Shown: positions 7,551-17,585 of the stretch, piece by piece | How the letters are laid out: the number at the start of each line of letters is the position of its first letter | How positions within the stretch are numbered: the stretch's first letter is position 1 | IMG/VR virus record: IMGVR_UViG_3300034068_000286 | Location: 1-64,000 of that record | Length of the DNA stretch: 64,000 bases | Source: a virus | Strand: one strand, 5' to 3' | Position numbers and translations under genes: made by a program | Notes under the pieces: generated by a model | Seen by the model: only the letters and a program-made list of their open reading frames with translations | What the model was told of the DNA's origin: nothing | Databases searched by the model: none

Positions 7551-9535
7551 TATATGTAAGATACCTCAACTCTGATGTTGCCTGTTGCTGTATTGCTTGG
7601 AATATTCACAACAACATCTTCTCTTACTGATGTAATTAGATCAGTATCTACTGTGTATGTACCTACCTTGCTAGAACCGTGTTGGCTAAACTGCCAAACA
7701 GTATTGGCACCAACTTCAATTGTAAAGTCTGGAGCATTGACCAAGTCTTGCAGTACAGTAACGCTAACATTTAAAATTCTACGATCTTCGCTTACTGTAC
7801 CAATTGTGGTTGTTGCGCCAGGCAATGCTACCACTTCTTTGATTGTTCTGGCATCTACCGCTACACTTCGTTCACCGCCAACCTTGGTCCATTGACTACC
7901 ACTGTAGACGAAAGTGGCCCATTCACCATTGCCATCATCAATGACATAGCACTGATCTCCAACTAATGCATTTAATGCATCACGAGCTAGCATATTTGCA
8001 ACAACAGTAATGCCACTTGATCTGATACCTTGCTCAATGTTTAGGCCCAGAGCATAGCGTCCATTCTGTCCACTCATCACTCCAGCCGTGTCTAAGAATT
8101 GACCAGAAAAATCTCTTATAGTTAATGGGCCACCATCCAAGCGCATTAAACGTAGCGCACTTGTTGTAGTGTTTGCGGCTGTGGCCAAAGGTAAACTTGA
8201 TAACGAGCTTGCACCAGCAAAGTTATTGCTGTTGGCATCTGCTGTGACATTCACAATAGTAATTGCACCACCAGCATTGTGTCTTAGTTTAATGTCCGTA
8301 CCATTGACCAGGCTAGCAACAACGTCTGGGATTTTGGCCGCATTAATATCTGCTACCATGTCGTTTTGATCAGCAACAACAGGATCACCATATGCCGCAC
8401 TACCACTGGTGGTTGTTGTAAAGTTAACAGTTACTCCGTTGATGCTTGCACTAAAGGGAGTATATCCAGCAATAATACCATACGCACTACCTTGTCCTGC
8501 AATGTCGCTAAACACTTCAGTGGCCGCACCAACTTTAACTGCGGTAACGTTATGATTAGGAGTCTCAGCATTGATTAATGCAACTGCTTCTTCTACGCCA
8601 TATGTACCATTACCGCTGCCTAATGTAATCTGTACTCTATTAATTTCAACCACATCACCATCTGTGCCAGTTGGATCTATACCTGTACCTGTAGTAGATG
8701 TTGTAACCGCATCTGCAATCTTCATGTAAATTGGTCTACGACTTGCATCACTGGCAGTTAAGTCGCCGCTGCCATCTAAACTAGGATACAAGTAATCACC
8801 AACATTACCAGGCAATCCTGGTACAAAGTCAATGATACCATTGGCAGGGCGTAAAATAAATTGATCAGGGCCTGGACCCGGATGTACCACTGTACCAATA
8901 AAGCGATCAATGTTATCAGGATCGCTGAGTGTAAATTCTTCGTCTTCAATACAAATAGAATCGCCTTGTTCAAAGCCATGTGCTGGCTTTTCCAACAAGT
9001 AATTTGTAAGTGGATTCATATACTGGAACCTACTCATTACGTTGGTAAAGAAGTCTGCGCCTGCTTCACCTGGCAATGGGTCTAGCATCGGGAAGCCTAG
9101 TTCATTGATTTGGAAAAAGATAACATCTCCATTGGAACTGAACAAGCCCAGACCCATTGGATCTCGGAATGTATTATAGCGTAGTCTATCTTCTACAATT
9201 GCTACAACTTCTGAATTTGTCTTAGATGAGATGCTTAATATTTGTAAAACTTTTCCATCTAAGGCGCCGCCAACAAAATCACCTACTTCAATATCTTGTG
9301 CATTAAATCTAAAAGGTGTACGTGTTAAGTTACTACCGTGTGTTCTTTCAGTAATACTGAATGAAACTTCCCACTTATAGTATTGCGGATTAGAACTTCC
9401 GCTCCAATAAGGATCGTCGGCACTATTGGGATACGGCCAAAGACTCACAGGAGTTACTGAAGTAACACTACCTGATAGAACTTTTGCCGGTTTGTTTAAA
9501 CCAATAAAGCTGGTTTTCCAAGCATTAATAGTCAT
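7550..9535 (-). CDS. Large virion structural protein, probably tail fibre or baseplate-associated
   Basis: 661 residues, beta-rich, with SD AAGGAATAAG before the ATG at 9535. N-terminal half has compact beta-domain patterns (SVTSVTPVSLWPYPNSADDP); the middle contains low-complexity Ala/Thr/Ser segments; residues ~510-560 (ALNALVGDQCYVIDDGNGEW) match a fibre module that reports 'DGNGEWATFVY', seen in many phage fibres. Sits between the collagen fibre and the 132-residue protein with almost no spacing. Confidence 0.7.
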   Translation of the reverse strand: MTINAWKTSFIGLNKPAKVLSGSVTSVTPVSLWPYPNSADDPYWSGSSNPQYYKWEVSFSITERTHGSNLTRTPFRFNAQDIEVGDFVGGALDGKVLQILSISSKTNSEVVAIVEDRLRYNTFRDPMGLGLFSSNGDVIFFQINELGFPMLDPLPGEAGADFFTNVMSRFQYMNPLTNYLLEKPAHGFEQGDSICIEDEEFTLSDPDNIDRFIGTVVHPGPGPDQFILRPANGIIDFVPGLPGNVGDYLYPSLDGSGDLTASDASRRPIYMKIADAVTTSTTGTGIDPTGTDGDVVEINRVQITLGSGNGTYGVEEAVALINAETPNHNVTAVKVGAATEVFSDIAGQGSAYGIIAGYTPFSASINGVTVNFTTTTSGSAAYGDPVVADQNDMVADINAAKIPDVVASLVNGTDIKLRHNAGGAITIVNVTADANSNNFAGASSLSSLPLATAANTTTSALRLMRLDGGPLTIRDFSGQFLDTAGVMSGQNGRYALGLNIEQGIRSSGITVVANMLARDALNALVGDQCYVIDDGNGEWATFVYSGSQWTKVGGERSVAVDARTIKEVVALPGATTTIGTVSEDRRILNVSVTVLQDLVNAPDFTIEVGANTVWQFSQHGSSKVGTYTVDTDLITSVREDVVVNIPSNTATGNIRVEVSYI

Positions 9536-9544
9536 CTTATTCCT

Positions 9545-12500
9545 TTATTCACTACTCAACAAAAATACCACAACGCAATGAGTTGTTTGGCCAACACCTG
9601 CAGTAGCACCACTGATAGTTTTAGTTAAACCTAATGTTACAATATTGACAGCAGGATCAAATGCGCTAAATGCTGTAGGCGTACCACTTGAGCCGCCACC
9701 TGCCACGTTTCTACCACCAGTTACGTTAAAGCTAGGTGTCACGCCAGTTGTGACATATGAATTACCTGTTCTGTTATAACCATATACCTGTGTATTTAAT
9801 GGAACACCTGTGGCTCCTGTTAGTGTAAATGCCACAGTACATACTGTTGATGTTGCAGTAACAACAGTAGCACTGATTCCGCCATTTAGTACATTTACGC
9901 CAGTTAATGCACCGCTAGCATCATACTCAACTTGAACAGTTGCTCTGAATGTTGTAGATGTACCACTGCCTCCGCCACCACCGCTTGAGCCAATAGTTGT
10001 TGGAGCCCATGCACTACCGTTCCAAGCAAGTGCTTGTCCAGTGGTTGGAGTAGTGTTAGTAACGTCAGCAAGTGCATTTAAATTGCTTTGACCTAAACGT
10101 GTATCAAAACGTCCGCTGGTATAATATAAGTTTGAGCTACCTTCTGTAATATTATCTGTACTTGAGCTTAAACTAAATGTACCTGTTGAACTATTATAAC
10201 TTAAACCAGTTCCAGCAGCCATTGCATTACGAGCAAGTGTGTCACTGAAGTACTTGTTTGTTGTACCTTGATTTAAGTTGTCTGTTGTCTTGGCTGCTAA
10301 TCTTGTATCCCAACGAGTGGCTGTATAATACAAGTTTGTTGAACCTTCTGCTACGTCATCTGTGTTTAATACAACAACGCCTGTTTTAGCATTAACACTT
10401 GATACAGCACCACTGCCACCACTTACACTACTAGGAGTCCACGCACTACCAGTCCAAGTCAATACTTGTCCGTTAGTTGGGGCCGCTGTAACTGTGTCAA
10501 CGTCTAATAATGCATTGATACTGCTTGCACCAATACGAGTATCTGCACGAGCATCAGCTCTGGTGTTTGTGAAGTATAAGTTACTACCTTCTGTGATATA
10601 ACTTGTGTTAGCACGATATTTAATTTGACCTGTTGTATCATCATAACTGATCAAGCTAGTAATATTACTATCACTAATAGAACTCAATGACAGTCTGGCT
10701 CTAGCATCCGTATAGTATAATCTAGTACCTTCTGTGATGTCACTGGTTGTAACAGCATTCAATGCTGTTGTCATTGTAATGTTGCCGCTACCATCAAAAC
10801 TTGTTAAGCCAGTAACTTTACCACTTAAAGTTAATGTGCGAGCAGTTGTCCATTTGTTGGCTTTGTTGGCTAAATCAACTTCTAAATCATAGCCTGGTTG
10901 TGTTGTATTGCCTAGGCCATAGACTTGTACAGCACCTGCCTTGCCATTGACTGTATAACTTGTCCCAGTGGCACCTGTATCACCTGTATCACCTTTGACA
11001 CCCTGAATACCTTGTGGTCCTGTAGCGCCTGTGGCGCCTGTGCTACCTTGTGGACCAACTACATAGCCTGCATTAATTGTGCTTCCATCTGACAATGTGA
11101 CTTGTAAGTAACCACCAGCATCAACTACTACACCACTGTCAGCGACACTTCGTCCGGCTGGACCGGCTGCACCTTGTGGACCTTGTGGACCAACAGTACT
11201 ACCAGCATTGATAGTACTAGCGTCAGTTAATGTAACTTGTAAATTGCCGTCACCATCGACTACTACGCTGTAAATTCCAAGTCCAGTAGCACCAGTAGAA
11301 CCTTGCGGACCCTGGGCACCAGTTGTACCTGTATCACCTTTTGGTCCAATTACACTACCAGCATCGACTGTTGTAGAATCTGTTTTTGTAATGATTAAGT
11401 TGCCACTGCCATTTACTGCGGCGGTTGTGATACCTACACCATTTGATCCATTGGTACCATTTGAGCCAGCAGGTCCTGTGGCGCCAGCTTCACCTGTATC
11501 ACCCTTGATACCTTGTGCGCCAGTTGGGCCAACTACACTACCAGCATCAACTGTTGAGTTGTCTGATTTAACAATCAATAAACGACCAAAGCTGTTTACA
11601 CTTGCAGATGTTACTGATAGGCCTGCAGGTCCTTGCTCTCCGGTGTCGCCTTTGATACCCTGTGTACCTTGGGAGCCTGTGGCACCTTGAGGGCCAATTA
11701 CGCTACCTACATTAATTGTTGTATTATCTTGTTTGGTTAAAACTAATTCACCACTGCCATTAACTAGAGCAGATTTAATACCAGATACATTACCAGCATC
11801 AACAACGCTATTGTCTGTCAATGTTAATTGTAAGCGACCTAATAATGTTACTGTGGCGGCACTGATACTTAAACCTGCTGAGCCTGCGGCACCAGCTGGG
11901 CCAGCGTCACCTGTATCACCTTTGGCTCCACTATTAGCAACTGGTACAAAATTTGTACCATCAAAACCTAGGATTTGCCCTGCACTAATTGCACTTACGT
12001 TTACACCAGAAAGTGAATTTAGTGTTACTTGACTTGCAACTGCATTGGCAAATGTAGGATTGACTGATGAAGATACATTGGCTGTAAATTGGTCATCAAC
12101 ATATTTCTTAGTTGCGGCTTGTAGATCTGCTGTAGGAGCACCTGACAATGTCAATGCACCTGTCATTGTGCCACCTGACAAGTTTACCTTACTGGCTAGG
12201 CTGTTTGTAATTGTTGTAGCAAAACTAGCATCATTGCCTAATGCGGTAGCCAGTTCGTTCAAGGTATCTAATGCCGCACCTGCGCCATTTACTAAATTAC
12301 TTACTTGACCTTGAACATAAGTTTGTGTGGCATAGCCATTGTTGTTTAGATATGTACCAACATCAGTTAATGTGACTCCGCCACCTGTACCACCAACAGA
12401 ACTGATAACACCATTGCTGATAGTAATAGTTGAACCATCAACTTTAACTCCACCAAGTACACTTGTACTTGCTGTTGGCAATGTATAGCTTCCGCCGCCT

Positions 12501-13288
12501 CCACCAGAACCTACGTCACCTGGTTGCCATCTTAGATTAGTCTGACTCCACACAAGAGCTTGGCCGTCTGTAACACCTGTCACATAAGTGTCTGTTAAAT
12601 CTTCCAAGTTCAATGAGCTTAACTGTTGATTGACATAACTTTCTGTTGCATATCCAGCAAGACTAGGAATAGTTGGTTTATTAGTTAGATCTGTATATGA
12701 ACCACTGAATATAGTTGGCTTGTCAGTCAACTGTGAATACGAAGTAACCAGTGTTGGCTTGCCAGTTAGGTCAGCATAAGCACCACTGAATAGAGTTGGC
12801 TTGTTTGTTAAGTCAGCGTAACTACCGCTAAAACTGCTACCAATTATTGTTACGTTGGCAGTGCCATCGTCAACAGTAACACTTGCACCACTTACAAAGT
12901 TGATACTTGTAAAGTTGCCGCGATTTGAAGCATTTTCATATATTGAAACAGAATCTAGTCCACCGGTAATAGTGGCTACGTTGTTAACTACATCAACCCC
13001 TGGACCAACAAAGTTTAATACTGTTGCTGTGCCGCGAGCAGTGCCATCTTCTTTAATGCTGATGGAACCTGGCGTGCCACTTCCTGATCCACCGCCACCG
13101 GCTAGGCTGATCATTAGTTTACCAGTTGCGTCGTCGTAGCTTGTTTGCAGACCGATACTGATATCTGTGCCTACTTCAATTTGACTAGCTACAATATCTT
13201 GGACATCTTCCTCAGTCAAGCCGCCACCGCTGCCTGGCCCGTTAGTTCCACCTTGTAGTTGTCCTCCTGAGGATGCGTTAATCGCCAT
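9545..13288 (-). CDS. Collagen-repeat tail fibre, 1247 aa
   Basis: Start at 13288 with GGAGAAACACA upstream. Residues ~1-440 have repeated 'YADLTNKPTLFSG'-type units and a KKYVDDQF motif. Residues ~453-776 alternate collagen-like Gly-X-Y runs (GPQGPQGAAGPAG) with a ~30-residue beta module of the type 'SxxVNSxGxLxxTxxDxSTxxAGSVVGP', at least six times. Residues ~790-1090 carry 'EGSNLYYT..R.D.R' repeats as in the protein at 6147. The C-terminus (~150 residues, GVNVLNGGISATVV) is probably the tip domain. Gly-X-Y blocks form triple helices, fitting a trimeric adhesin. Confidence 0.85.
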   Translation of the reverse strand: MAINASSGGQLQGGTNGPGSGGGLTEEDVQDIVASQIEVGTDISIGLQTSYDDATGKLMISLAGGGGSGSGTPGSISIKEDGTARGTATVLNFVGPGVDVVNNVATITGGLDSVSIYENASNRGNFTSINFVSGASVTVDDGTANVTIIGSSFSGSYADLTNKPTLFSGAYADLTGKPTLVTSYSQLTDKPTIFSGSYTDLTNKPTIPSLAGYATESYVNQQLSSLNLEDLTDTYVTGVTDGQALVWSQTNLRWQPGDVGSGGGGGSYTLPTASTSVLGGVKVDGSTITISNGVISSVGGTGGGVTLTDVGTYLNNNGYATQTYVQGQVSNLVNGAGAALDTLNELATALGNDASFATTITNSLASKVNLSGGTMTGALTLSGAPTADLQAATKKYVDDQFTANVSSSVNPTFANAVASQVTLNSLSGVNVSAISAGQILGFDGTNFVPVANSGAKGDTGDAGPAGAAGSAGLSISAATVTLLGRLQLTLTDNSVVDAGNVSGIKSALVNGSGELVLTKQDNTTINVGSVIGPQGATGSQGTQGIKGDTGEQGPAGLSVTSASVNSFGRLLIVKSDNSTVDAGSVVGPTGAQGIKGDTGEAGATGPAGSNGTNGSNGVGITTAAVNGSGNLIITKTDSTTVDAGSVIGPKGDTGTTGAQGPQGSTGATGLGIYSVVVDGDGNLQVTLTDASTINAGSTVGPQGPQGAAGPAGRSVADSGVVVDAGGYLQVTLSDGSTINAGYVVGPQGSTGATGATGPQGIQGVKGDTGDTGATGTSYTVNGKAGAVQVYGLGNTTQPGYDLEVDLANKANKWTTARTLTLSGKVTGLTSFDGSGNITMTTALNAVTTSDITEGTRLYYTDARARLSLSSISDSNITSLISYDDTTGQIKYRANTSYITEGSNLYFTNTRADARADTRIGASSINALLDVDTVTAAPTNGQVLTWTGSAWTPSSVSGGSGAVSSVNAKTGVVVLNTDDVAEGSTNLYYTATRWDTRLAAKTTDNLNQGTTNKYFSDTLARNAMAAGTGLSYNSSTGTFSLSSSTDNITEGSSNLYYTSGRFDTRLGQSNLNALADVTNTTPTTGQALAWNGSAWAPTTIGSSGGGGGSGTSTTFRATVQVEYDASGALTGVNVLNGGISATVVTATSTVCTVAFTLTGATGVPLNTQVYGYNRTGNSYVTTGVTPSFNVTGGRNVAGGGSSGTPTAFSAFDPAVNIVTLGLTKTISGATAGVGQTTHCVVVFLLSSE

Positions 13289-13310
13289 TGTGTGTTTCTC
13301 CTGTTATTCT

Positions 13311-13679
13311 TTATAGGCTTAGTACAACTCTTTCGCATGTGCCTAACGCAGATGCTGGTTGTCCTAAATGACTTCTTTGGATTTTTGCTCTTAAAAAAAC
13401 AAAATTTCCAACAATATTAAATGCTTCAACTCTCGTCTCAGGTGTCTCAACTTGATAAAAATCTGTGTTTGCACCTATTCCAACGGGAAACCAGTCAGTC
13501 TCCCTTGGTTCATCACTTAATGTAGCTTCAATGTAAAGATTACCTTTGAAACCTTTAAGATAGAACGCTACTGTGTGCATTCCGTCCGCAAAACCATAGT
13601 AGCCGTCAGCACGAGTTGCTGGACCTGTTTGATTCAAATTTCCATCTGCAACCATCATATTAGAATTACGCATTGACAT
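13311..13679 (-). CDS. Virion structural protein (conserved T4-like phage type)
   Basis: 122 residues. GNLYIEATLSDEPRETDWFP is a pattern I recall from a small conserved virion protein of aquatic T4-like phages. It lies directly upstream of the collagen fibre gene and downstream of a 54-residue gene. Function within the particle unknown. Confidence 0.6.
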   Translation of the reverse strand: MSMRNSNMMVADGNLNQTGPATRADGYYGFADGMHTVAFYLKGFKGNLYIEATLSDEPRETDWFPVGIGANTDFYQVETPETRVEAFNIVGNFVFLRAKIQRSHLGQPASALGTCERVVLSL

Positions 13680-13683
13680 GCTG

Positions 13684-13848
13684 TTATTCCTTGATTACTT
13701 CAACTATCACATCTTCGCCAACAAGCTGTTGGATAACTGCTTCTAGATTAGATACAGTTTCGTCACCTGCAAGGGTGCCTACACTTTGCGATTCTTTGTG
13801 TAATTTGCTGAGTTTGATTACGATTAGTTCTTCGTGTATTTTTGCCAT
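13684..13848 (-). CDS. Small hypothetical protein, 54 aa
   Basis: MAKIHEELIVIKLSKLHKES... ending EDVIVEVIKE. A strong SD (GGAGG, 7 nt from the ATG) lies in the 3' arm of a hairpin at 13855-13880. Five nt separate it from the next virion gene, so it likely leads the late fibre transcript. Alpha-helical; no family recognised. Confidence 0.75.
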   Translation of the reverse strand: MAKIHEELIVIKLSKLHKESQSVGTLAGDETVSNLEAVIQQLVGEDVIVEVIKE

Positions 13849-13854
13849 TAAAAA

Positions 13855-13880
13855 GCCTCCACACTATTTAGCGTGAAGGC
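13855..13880 (-). promoter_or_regulatory. Composite hairpin, second copy
   Basis: On the minus strand GCCTTCAC/GTGGAGGC form an 8-bp stem around a loop with GCTAAATA (13865-13872), followed by five Ts and AATG. The 3' arm carries GGAGG as the SD of the 54-residue gene. Stem pairs differ from the copy at 723-746 while the fold, loop and distance to the ATG are kept, which supports selection on structure. Confidence 0.7.
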
Positions 13881-13902
13881 TTATTGTTTATGTATTATAA
13901 AA

Positions 13903-14529
13903 TTAGGGTTTGCGTATTCGCTCGAAGCGTTCTATACAATCACCGCATGTTAAACGCAATAAAGCGGCATCTTCTGCGTTTTCTAGATATAAATGCAAAG
14001 GTTGTCCCCATCCGTATGCCCTGGGTAACGACTCGTTTTCAATGATATCTTTTAACAAACCTGCCGCATGCCACGCACCATCTAGTGATGCAACTGCCTG
14101 CTTAAAATTAGGGACATGTATTCTTCTAAAATCATCATTGTAACGAATTCTAGCTCTAATAGGATACTTGCCATACCATGGTCTATCCCTAATTACATCA
14201 TGCCCATGCTCAAGTAGTAAATCTTTTGCAGAATTGTTCTCTGGTTTCCAAACTTCTAAAATACGGCCGTCAACATTGTTGATTAGGTCATTTAGTTCTT
14301 CTTCATTTGAAAGAAATATACTTAGGTGTGTCTCTCTTCTAATTCCGGCATCGGGAAACCTAGATTTGCACCAACGCAATAATCTATTAAATTCATCATG
14401 TCGAAGTCTTCGATCTGCATCACTTACTCTACGCCAGCCATAGTGTCCATACAGTTCGGGTTTAATTTCAATGATGGCTTTATAAGGCCACTGTTTCCAA
14501 AATAAACGCTGTGTATTATGAATTTTCAT
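13903..14529 (-). CDS. Conserved hypothetical protein
   Basis: 208 residues from the ATG at 14529, which overlaps the end of clpA by 14 nt. Contains YGHYGWRRVSDADRRLRHDEF and ends with TCGDCIERFERIRKP. Rich in Arg, Trp and His and not membrane associated. I do not recognise the family. It is the last gene before the 54-residue gene and its hairpin. Confidence 0.6.
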   Translation of the reverse strand: MKIHNTQRLFWKQWPYKAIIEIKPELYGHYGWRRVSDADRRLRHDEFNRLLRWCKSRFPDAGIRRETHLSIFLSNEEELNDLINNVDGRILEVWKPENNSAKDLLLEHGHDVIRDRPWYGKYPIRARIRYNDDFRRIHVPNFKQAVASLDGAWHAAGLLKDIIENESLPRAYGWGQPLHLYLENAEDAALLRLTCGDCIERFERIRKP

Positions 14530-16741
14530 TGGCAATTAAAAGTTCTGTACCATTGCTGGTAACATGGTGTTTAGTAATGCCGTCTCGGATAATACGTTTA
14601 GCAATTGGTAATCTAATTTCTTCGTTGATCAAACGTTTCATTGGACGAGCACCCATTGTTTCACTGTAGCCGTGTTCTGCCAAGTAATCAAGTGCTTTAT
14701 CATCATAAGTTACGTACTGGCTTTGAGCATTAAGTTGTTCACGAATTTGATTCATAAACTTGTCGGCAATGCGTCGAGTAACATCTTTCTGTAAGCGATT
14801 AAATTTAACAGTGGCATCTAAACGATTGCGGAACTCTGGACTAAAGAACTTTTTAACTGCTTCATCGCTGGCATCATTGTTAAGTCCACCACCAAAGCCA
14901 ATCACGTTCTTTTCACTGTCAACTGCACCCAAGTTTGATGTCATAATAACAAAGGCATTACGAGCACTGGCTTGTTTGTTATCGCTACCTGTGACAATAC
15001 CATTGTCCATTATACCAAGCAGGACTTGGATAACATCTGGGTGTGCTTTTTCAATTTCGTCAAACAACAGTACACAGTTAGGCACACGCTCTAGTTCGTT
15101 AATCAACTTACCAGAACCAGCTTTGCCCTCGCCATAGCCAACATAGCCAGGTGGGCTACCAATCAGGCTAGCAATCTTGTGCGGCTCTTTGTATTCACTC
15201 ATATCAAAGCGAACCATTTCCATGCCCAAGCCCTCTGCAAGTTGGTTAGCAAGTTCTGTTTTACCAGTACCTGTTGGTCCAACAAACAAGAAGTTGGCCA
15301 TTGGACGATTTACTTCTTTGAGTCCTGACTTGGCAATATACACCATGTTCATTAGGCGTTCAATTGCTTCGTCTTGTCCAAACACGTTTGTACGCATACG
15401 GCTTTCAAGTTCAGTGACAGCAACGTTTTTCTGCTCACCTAGCTGTTCGATTGGCACACGAGTCAAGTCACTAATTTCTTGACGGATGTGATCCTTGGTA
15501 ACATCTGTACCTGCTGGTGAGTTTGTAACACGTAAACGTGCCATTGCCGCATCAAGGATGTCGATTGCTTTGTCAGGCAACTTCTTGTCCAACATATACT
15601 TCATTGACAAGTCAATTGCCAAGTCAATAGATTCTTCACCAACTGCTAAGTTATGGAACTTGGCATACACAGGCATTACTTGACGCAACATCAATTTGGT
15701 TTCTTCAACTGTGGGTTCATTGATGTCAATCTTGGTAAAGCGGCGTAGTAAGGCACGATCCTTCTCAAAGTGTTCACGGAACTCTTCGTAGGTTGTGCTA
15801 CCAATGCAACGTAGCTTGCCTTTTTCTAAACTTGGCTTCAACAAGTTGGCAACGTCCATGCTACCTTGACCGCCTGCACCTGCACCCATGATCATGTGAA
15901 TTTCATCAATGAACAAGATAGCATCATCACGTTCTTCTAGTGCTTCCAACACATGTTGCATACGTTCTTCAAAGTCACCGCGATAACGTGTACCAGCCAG
16001 CAACTTGCCCATGTCTAAACTATAAACAGTTTTCTTCTTTAGCACTTCAGGAACTTCGTTGCGAATAATAGCAACAGCTAGTCCTTCTACAATGGCAGTC
16101 TTACCCACACCAGGTTCACCAACCATGATAGCATTGTTTTTCTTTTTACGAGTAAGTGTTTGTGCAAGACGGAACACTTCCTTCTCACGCCCAATTAGTG
16201 GGTCAATCATTTGCTTTTCAGCACTCTTGTTCAAGTTTGTTGTGTACTTGCTTAGAATCTTTTCGCTGTCACGTTTCTTGGCAGTTTTGCTTTCTTTACT
16301 ACGGCCATCTTTTAAACGACCTATGTGAGCAATGATAGCATCCTTGGTAACACCATTTTTAACTAGGAAAAAGTTAGCATGGCTATTTTTTTCTGCGGCA
16401 ATACTGATCAGCAGATCTAGAGGCTCCATGTGTCCACGACCTGTAAAGATAGCCTGTGTGTAAGCACGATTAAAGCAACGCTCTAGGGTTGCAGTCTTGC
16501 GCGGCTTAGTGATACCTTCTACTCGAATATCTTCTTGCTCACGCAACCATTGATCAATTTCATCTTTGAGAAGTCCAACGTCAAGTTCTAGTTCAGTGAG
16601 AACATCTTTTACTTCTTCTTCGTCTAGCATCACACGTAGGATATGCTCCAGCGTGACATATTCATGTTCTCTGTTGAGTGCTTCTTGGAAAGCACGAGCA
16701 ATGACTTCGTTGATACGACCGTTGTTTTCTTCTTGACTCAT
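14516..16741 (-). CDS. clpA: ClpA-type AAA+ unfoldase
   Basis: 741 residues from the ATG at 16741 (SD AAAAGG); an upstream extension would overlap dnaJ and is rejected. Order: Clp_N domain (residues ~1-140, with AFQEALNREHEYVTLEHIL), AAA-1 with Walker A GEPGVGKTAIVEG and Walker B ILFIDEIHMIMGAG, AAA-2 with Walker A GPTGTGKTELANQ, then FSPEFRNRLD and a Clp D2-small domain. KNVIGFGGG in D2 is the IGF loop that docks on ClpP. No ClpP was seen here, so host ClpP is the probable partner; ClpS is encoded at 59412. A late-type AATAAATA lies 20 nt upstream. Confidence 0.95.
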   Translation of the reverse strand: MSQEENNGRINEVIARAFQEALNREHEYVTLEHILRVMLDEEEVKDVLTELELDVGLLKDEIDQWLREQEDIRVEGITKPRKTATLERCFNRAYTQAIFTGRGHMEPLDLLISIAAEKNSHANFFLVKNGVTKDAIIAHIGRLKDGRSKESKTAKKRDSEKILSKYTTNLNKSAEKQMIDPLIGREKEVFRLAQTLTRKKKNNAIMVGEPGVGKTAIVEGLAVAIIRNEVPEVLKKKTVYSLDMGKLLAGTRYRGDFEERMQHVLEALEERDDAILFIDEIHMIMGAGAGGQGSMDVANLLKPSLEKGKLRCIGSTTYEEFREHFEKDRALLRRFTKIDINEPTVEETKLMLRQVMPVYAKFHNLAVGEESIDLAIDLSMKYMLDKKLPDKAIDILDAAMARLRVTNSPAGTDVTKDHIRQEISDLTRVPIEQLGEQKNVAVTELESRMRTNVFGQDEAIERLMNMVYIAKSGLKEVNRPMANFLFVGPTGTGKTELANQLAEGLGMEMVRFDMSEYKEPHKIASLIGSPPGYVGYGEGKAGSGKLINELERVPNCVLLFDEIEKAHPDVIQVLLGIMDNGIVTGSDNKQASARNAFVIMTSNLGAVDSEKNVIGFGGGLNNDASDEAVKKFFSPEFRNRLDATVKFNRLQKDVTRRIADKFMNQIREQLNAQSQYVTYDDKALDYLAEHGYSETMGARPMKRLINEEIRLPIAKRIIRDGITKHHVTSNGTELLIANENS

Positions 16742-16761
16742 AATTACCTTTTCCGTTTGAA

Positions 16762-16769
16762 TATTTATT
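16762..16769 (-). promoter_or_regulatory. T4-type late promoter octamer upstream of clpA
   Basis: AATAAATA on the minus strand, 20 nt before the clpA ATG, with the SD in between: the expected layout for a T4-like late promoter. Confidence 0.5.
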
Positions 16770-16772
16770 GTA

Positions 16773-17567
16773 CTACTTTTCTGCTTGCAGGTCAACGATT
16801 GTTTTAAGCTGATCCTCTTCATCAAGGGCAGGTATTTTAACTCGAACATTGACATATCCGTTACCACGGGCACTTGATCCTCTTATGTTAAATCCTCTGT
16901 TTCGTAATCGAAGTTGTGTACCATGCTGAGTGCCAGCAGGGATAGTTATTTCAATTTCAGTTTCATCAATGTCAATGATCTTGGCAGTTGCTCCGCACAT
17001 GGCTTGCCACACACTGATTACAATATCTATATACAGGTCTTTACCGTTTAGAACCCAAGTTGAATCGTTGGAGATATCTAGTTTGACATATAGGTCACTA
17101 GGTGGCAAGTTGGATATCAATTGCCCACCTTCACCAGTGTATCTAATTTTAATATCTCTGTTGCATCCTGGTGGGAATGTAACTGATAATTTTTTAGATG
17201 TTTTGTCGGGCAAGGTGAATTCAACAGTCTTAGTAAATCCAGTGTGTGCTTCTTTTAGGGAGCAAGGAATACTGATGTTAACGTCAGGATTCTTAACGTC
17301 ATTGTCCCAACCTGTATTAAACGTCCAACTACGGGCACCTGCTTTGCGTCCCATGTTGAACATTTCATGCAGGTCATTAAATCCGCCGCCTTGTGTCTGG
17401 TTAGCCTTGCCGCTTGTAATGGCTTCGTATGCGGCTTGTATTTCTTGGAACTTGGCAGTATCACCGCCTTTGTCGGGGTGATGTATGCTTGCTAATTTAC
17501 GGTACGCCCGCTTGACATCATCTTCACTAGCACCACGTTCAATCCCAAGAGTCTTGTAATAATCCAT
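16773..17567 (-). CDS. dnaJ: DnaJ/CbpA-like co-chaperone
   Basis: 264 residues. N-terminal J domain with the HPD motif (LASIHHPDKGGDTAKFQEIQ) that stimulates DnaK ATPase, a short Gly-rich linker, and two C-terminal substrate-binding beta domains (SIPCSLKEAHTGFTKTVEF; PAGTQHGTQLRLRNRGF). The zinc-finger domain of true DnaJ is absent, so it is of the CbpA (type II) kind and shorter than bacterial CbpA (~306). Immediately upstream of clpA, fitting a proteostasis operon. Confidence 0.92.
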   Translation of the reverse strand: MDYYKTLGIERGASEDDVKRAYRKLASIHHPDKGGDTAKFQEIQAAYEAITSGKANQTQGGGFNDLHEMFNMGRKAGARSWTFNTGWDNDVKNPDVNISIPCSLKEAHTGFTKTVEFTLPDKTSKKLSVTFPPGCNRDIKIRYTGEGGQLISNLPPSDLYVKLDISNDSTWVLNGKDLYIDIVISVWQAMCGATAKIIDIDETEIEITIPAGTQHGTQLRLRNRGFNIRGSSARGNGYVNVRVKIPALDEEDQLKTIVDLQAEK

Positions 17568-17585
17568 AATTACAGCATTACGCTG

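Noticed and set aside
9545-13288. Several plus-strand open frames (for example 11391-11690, 11733-12032) opposite the collagen fibre gene
   Set aside because: They are low-complexity mirror images of the Gly/Pro/Ala/Thr-rich coding strand, have no SD or promoter and no family resemblance; the minus-strand fibre is clearly the gene.
14516-16873. ClpA start upstream at 16873
   Set aside because: It would overlap dnaJ by about 100 nt; the ATG at 16741 has a good SD and matches the Clp_N start.
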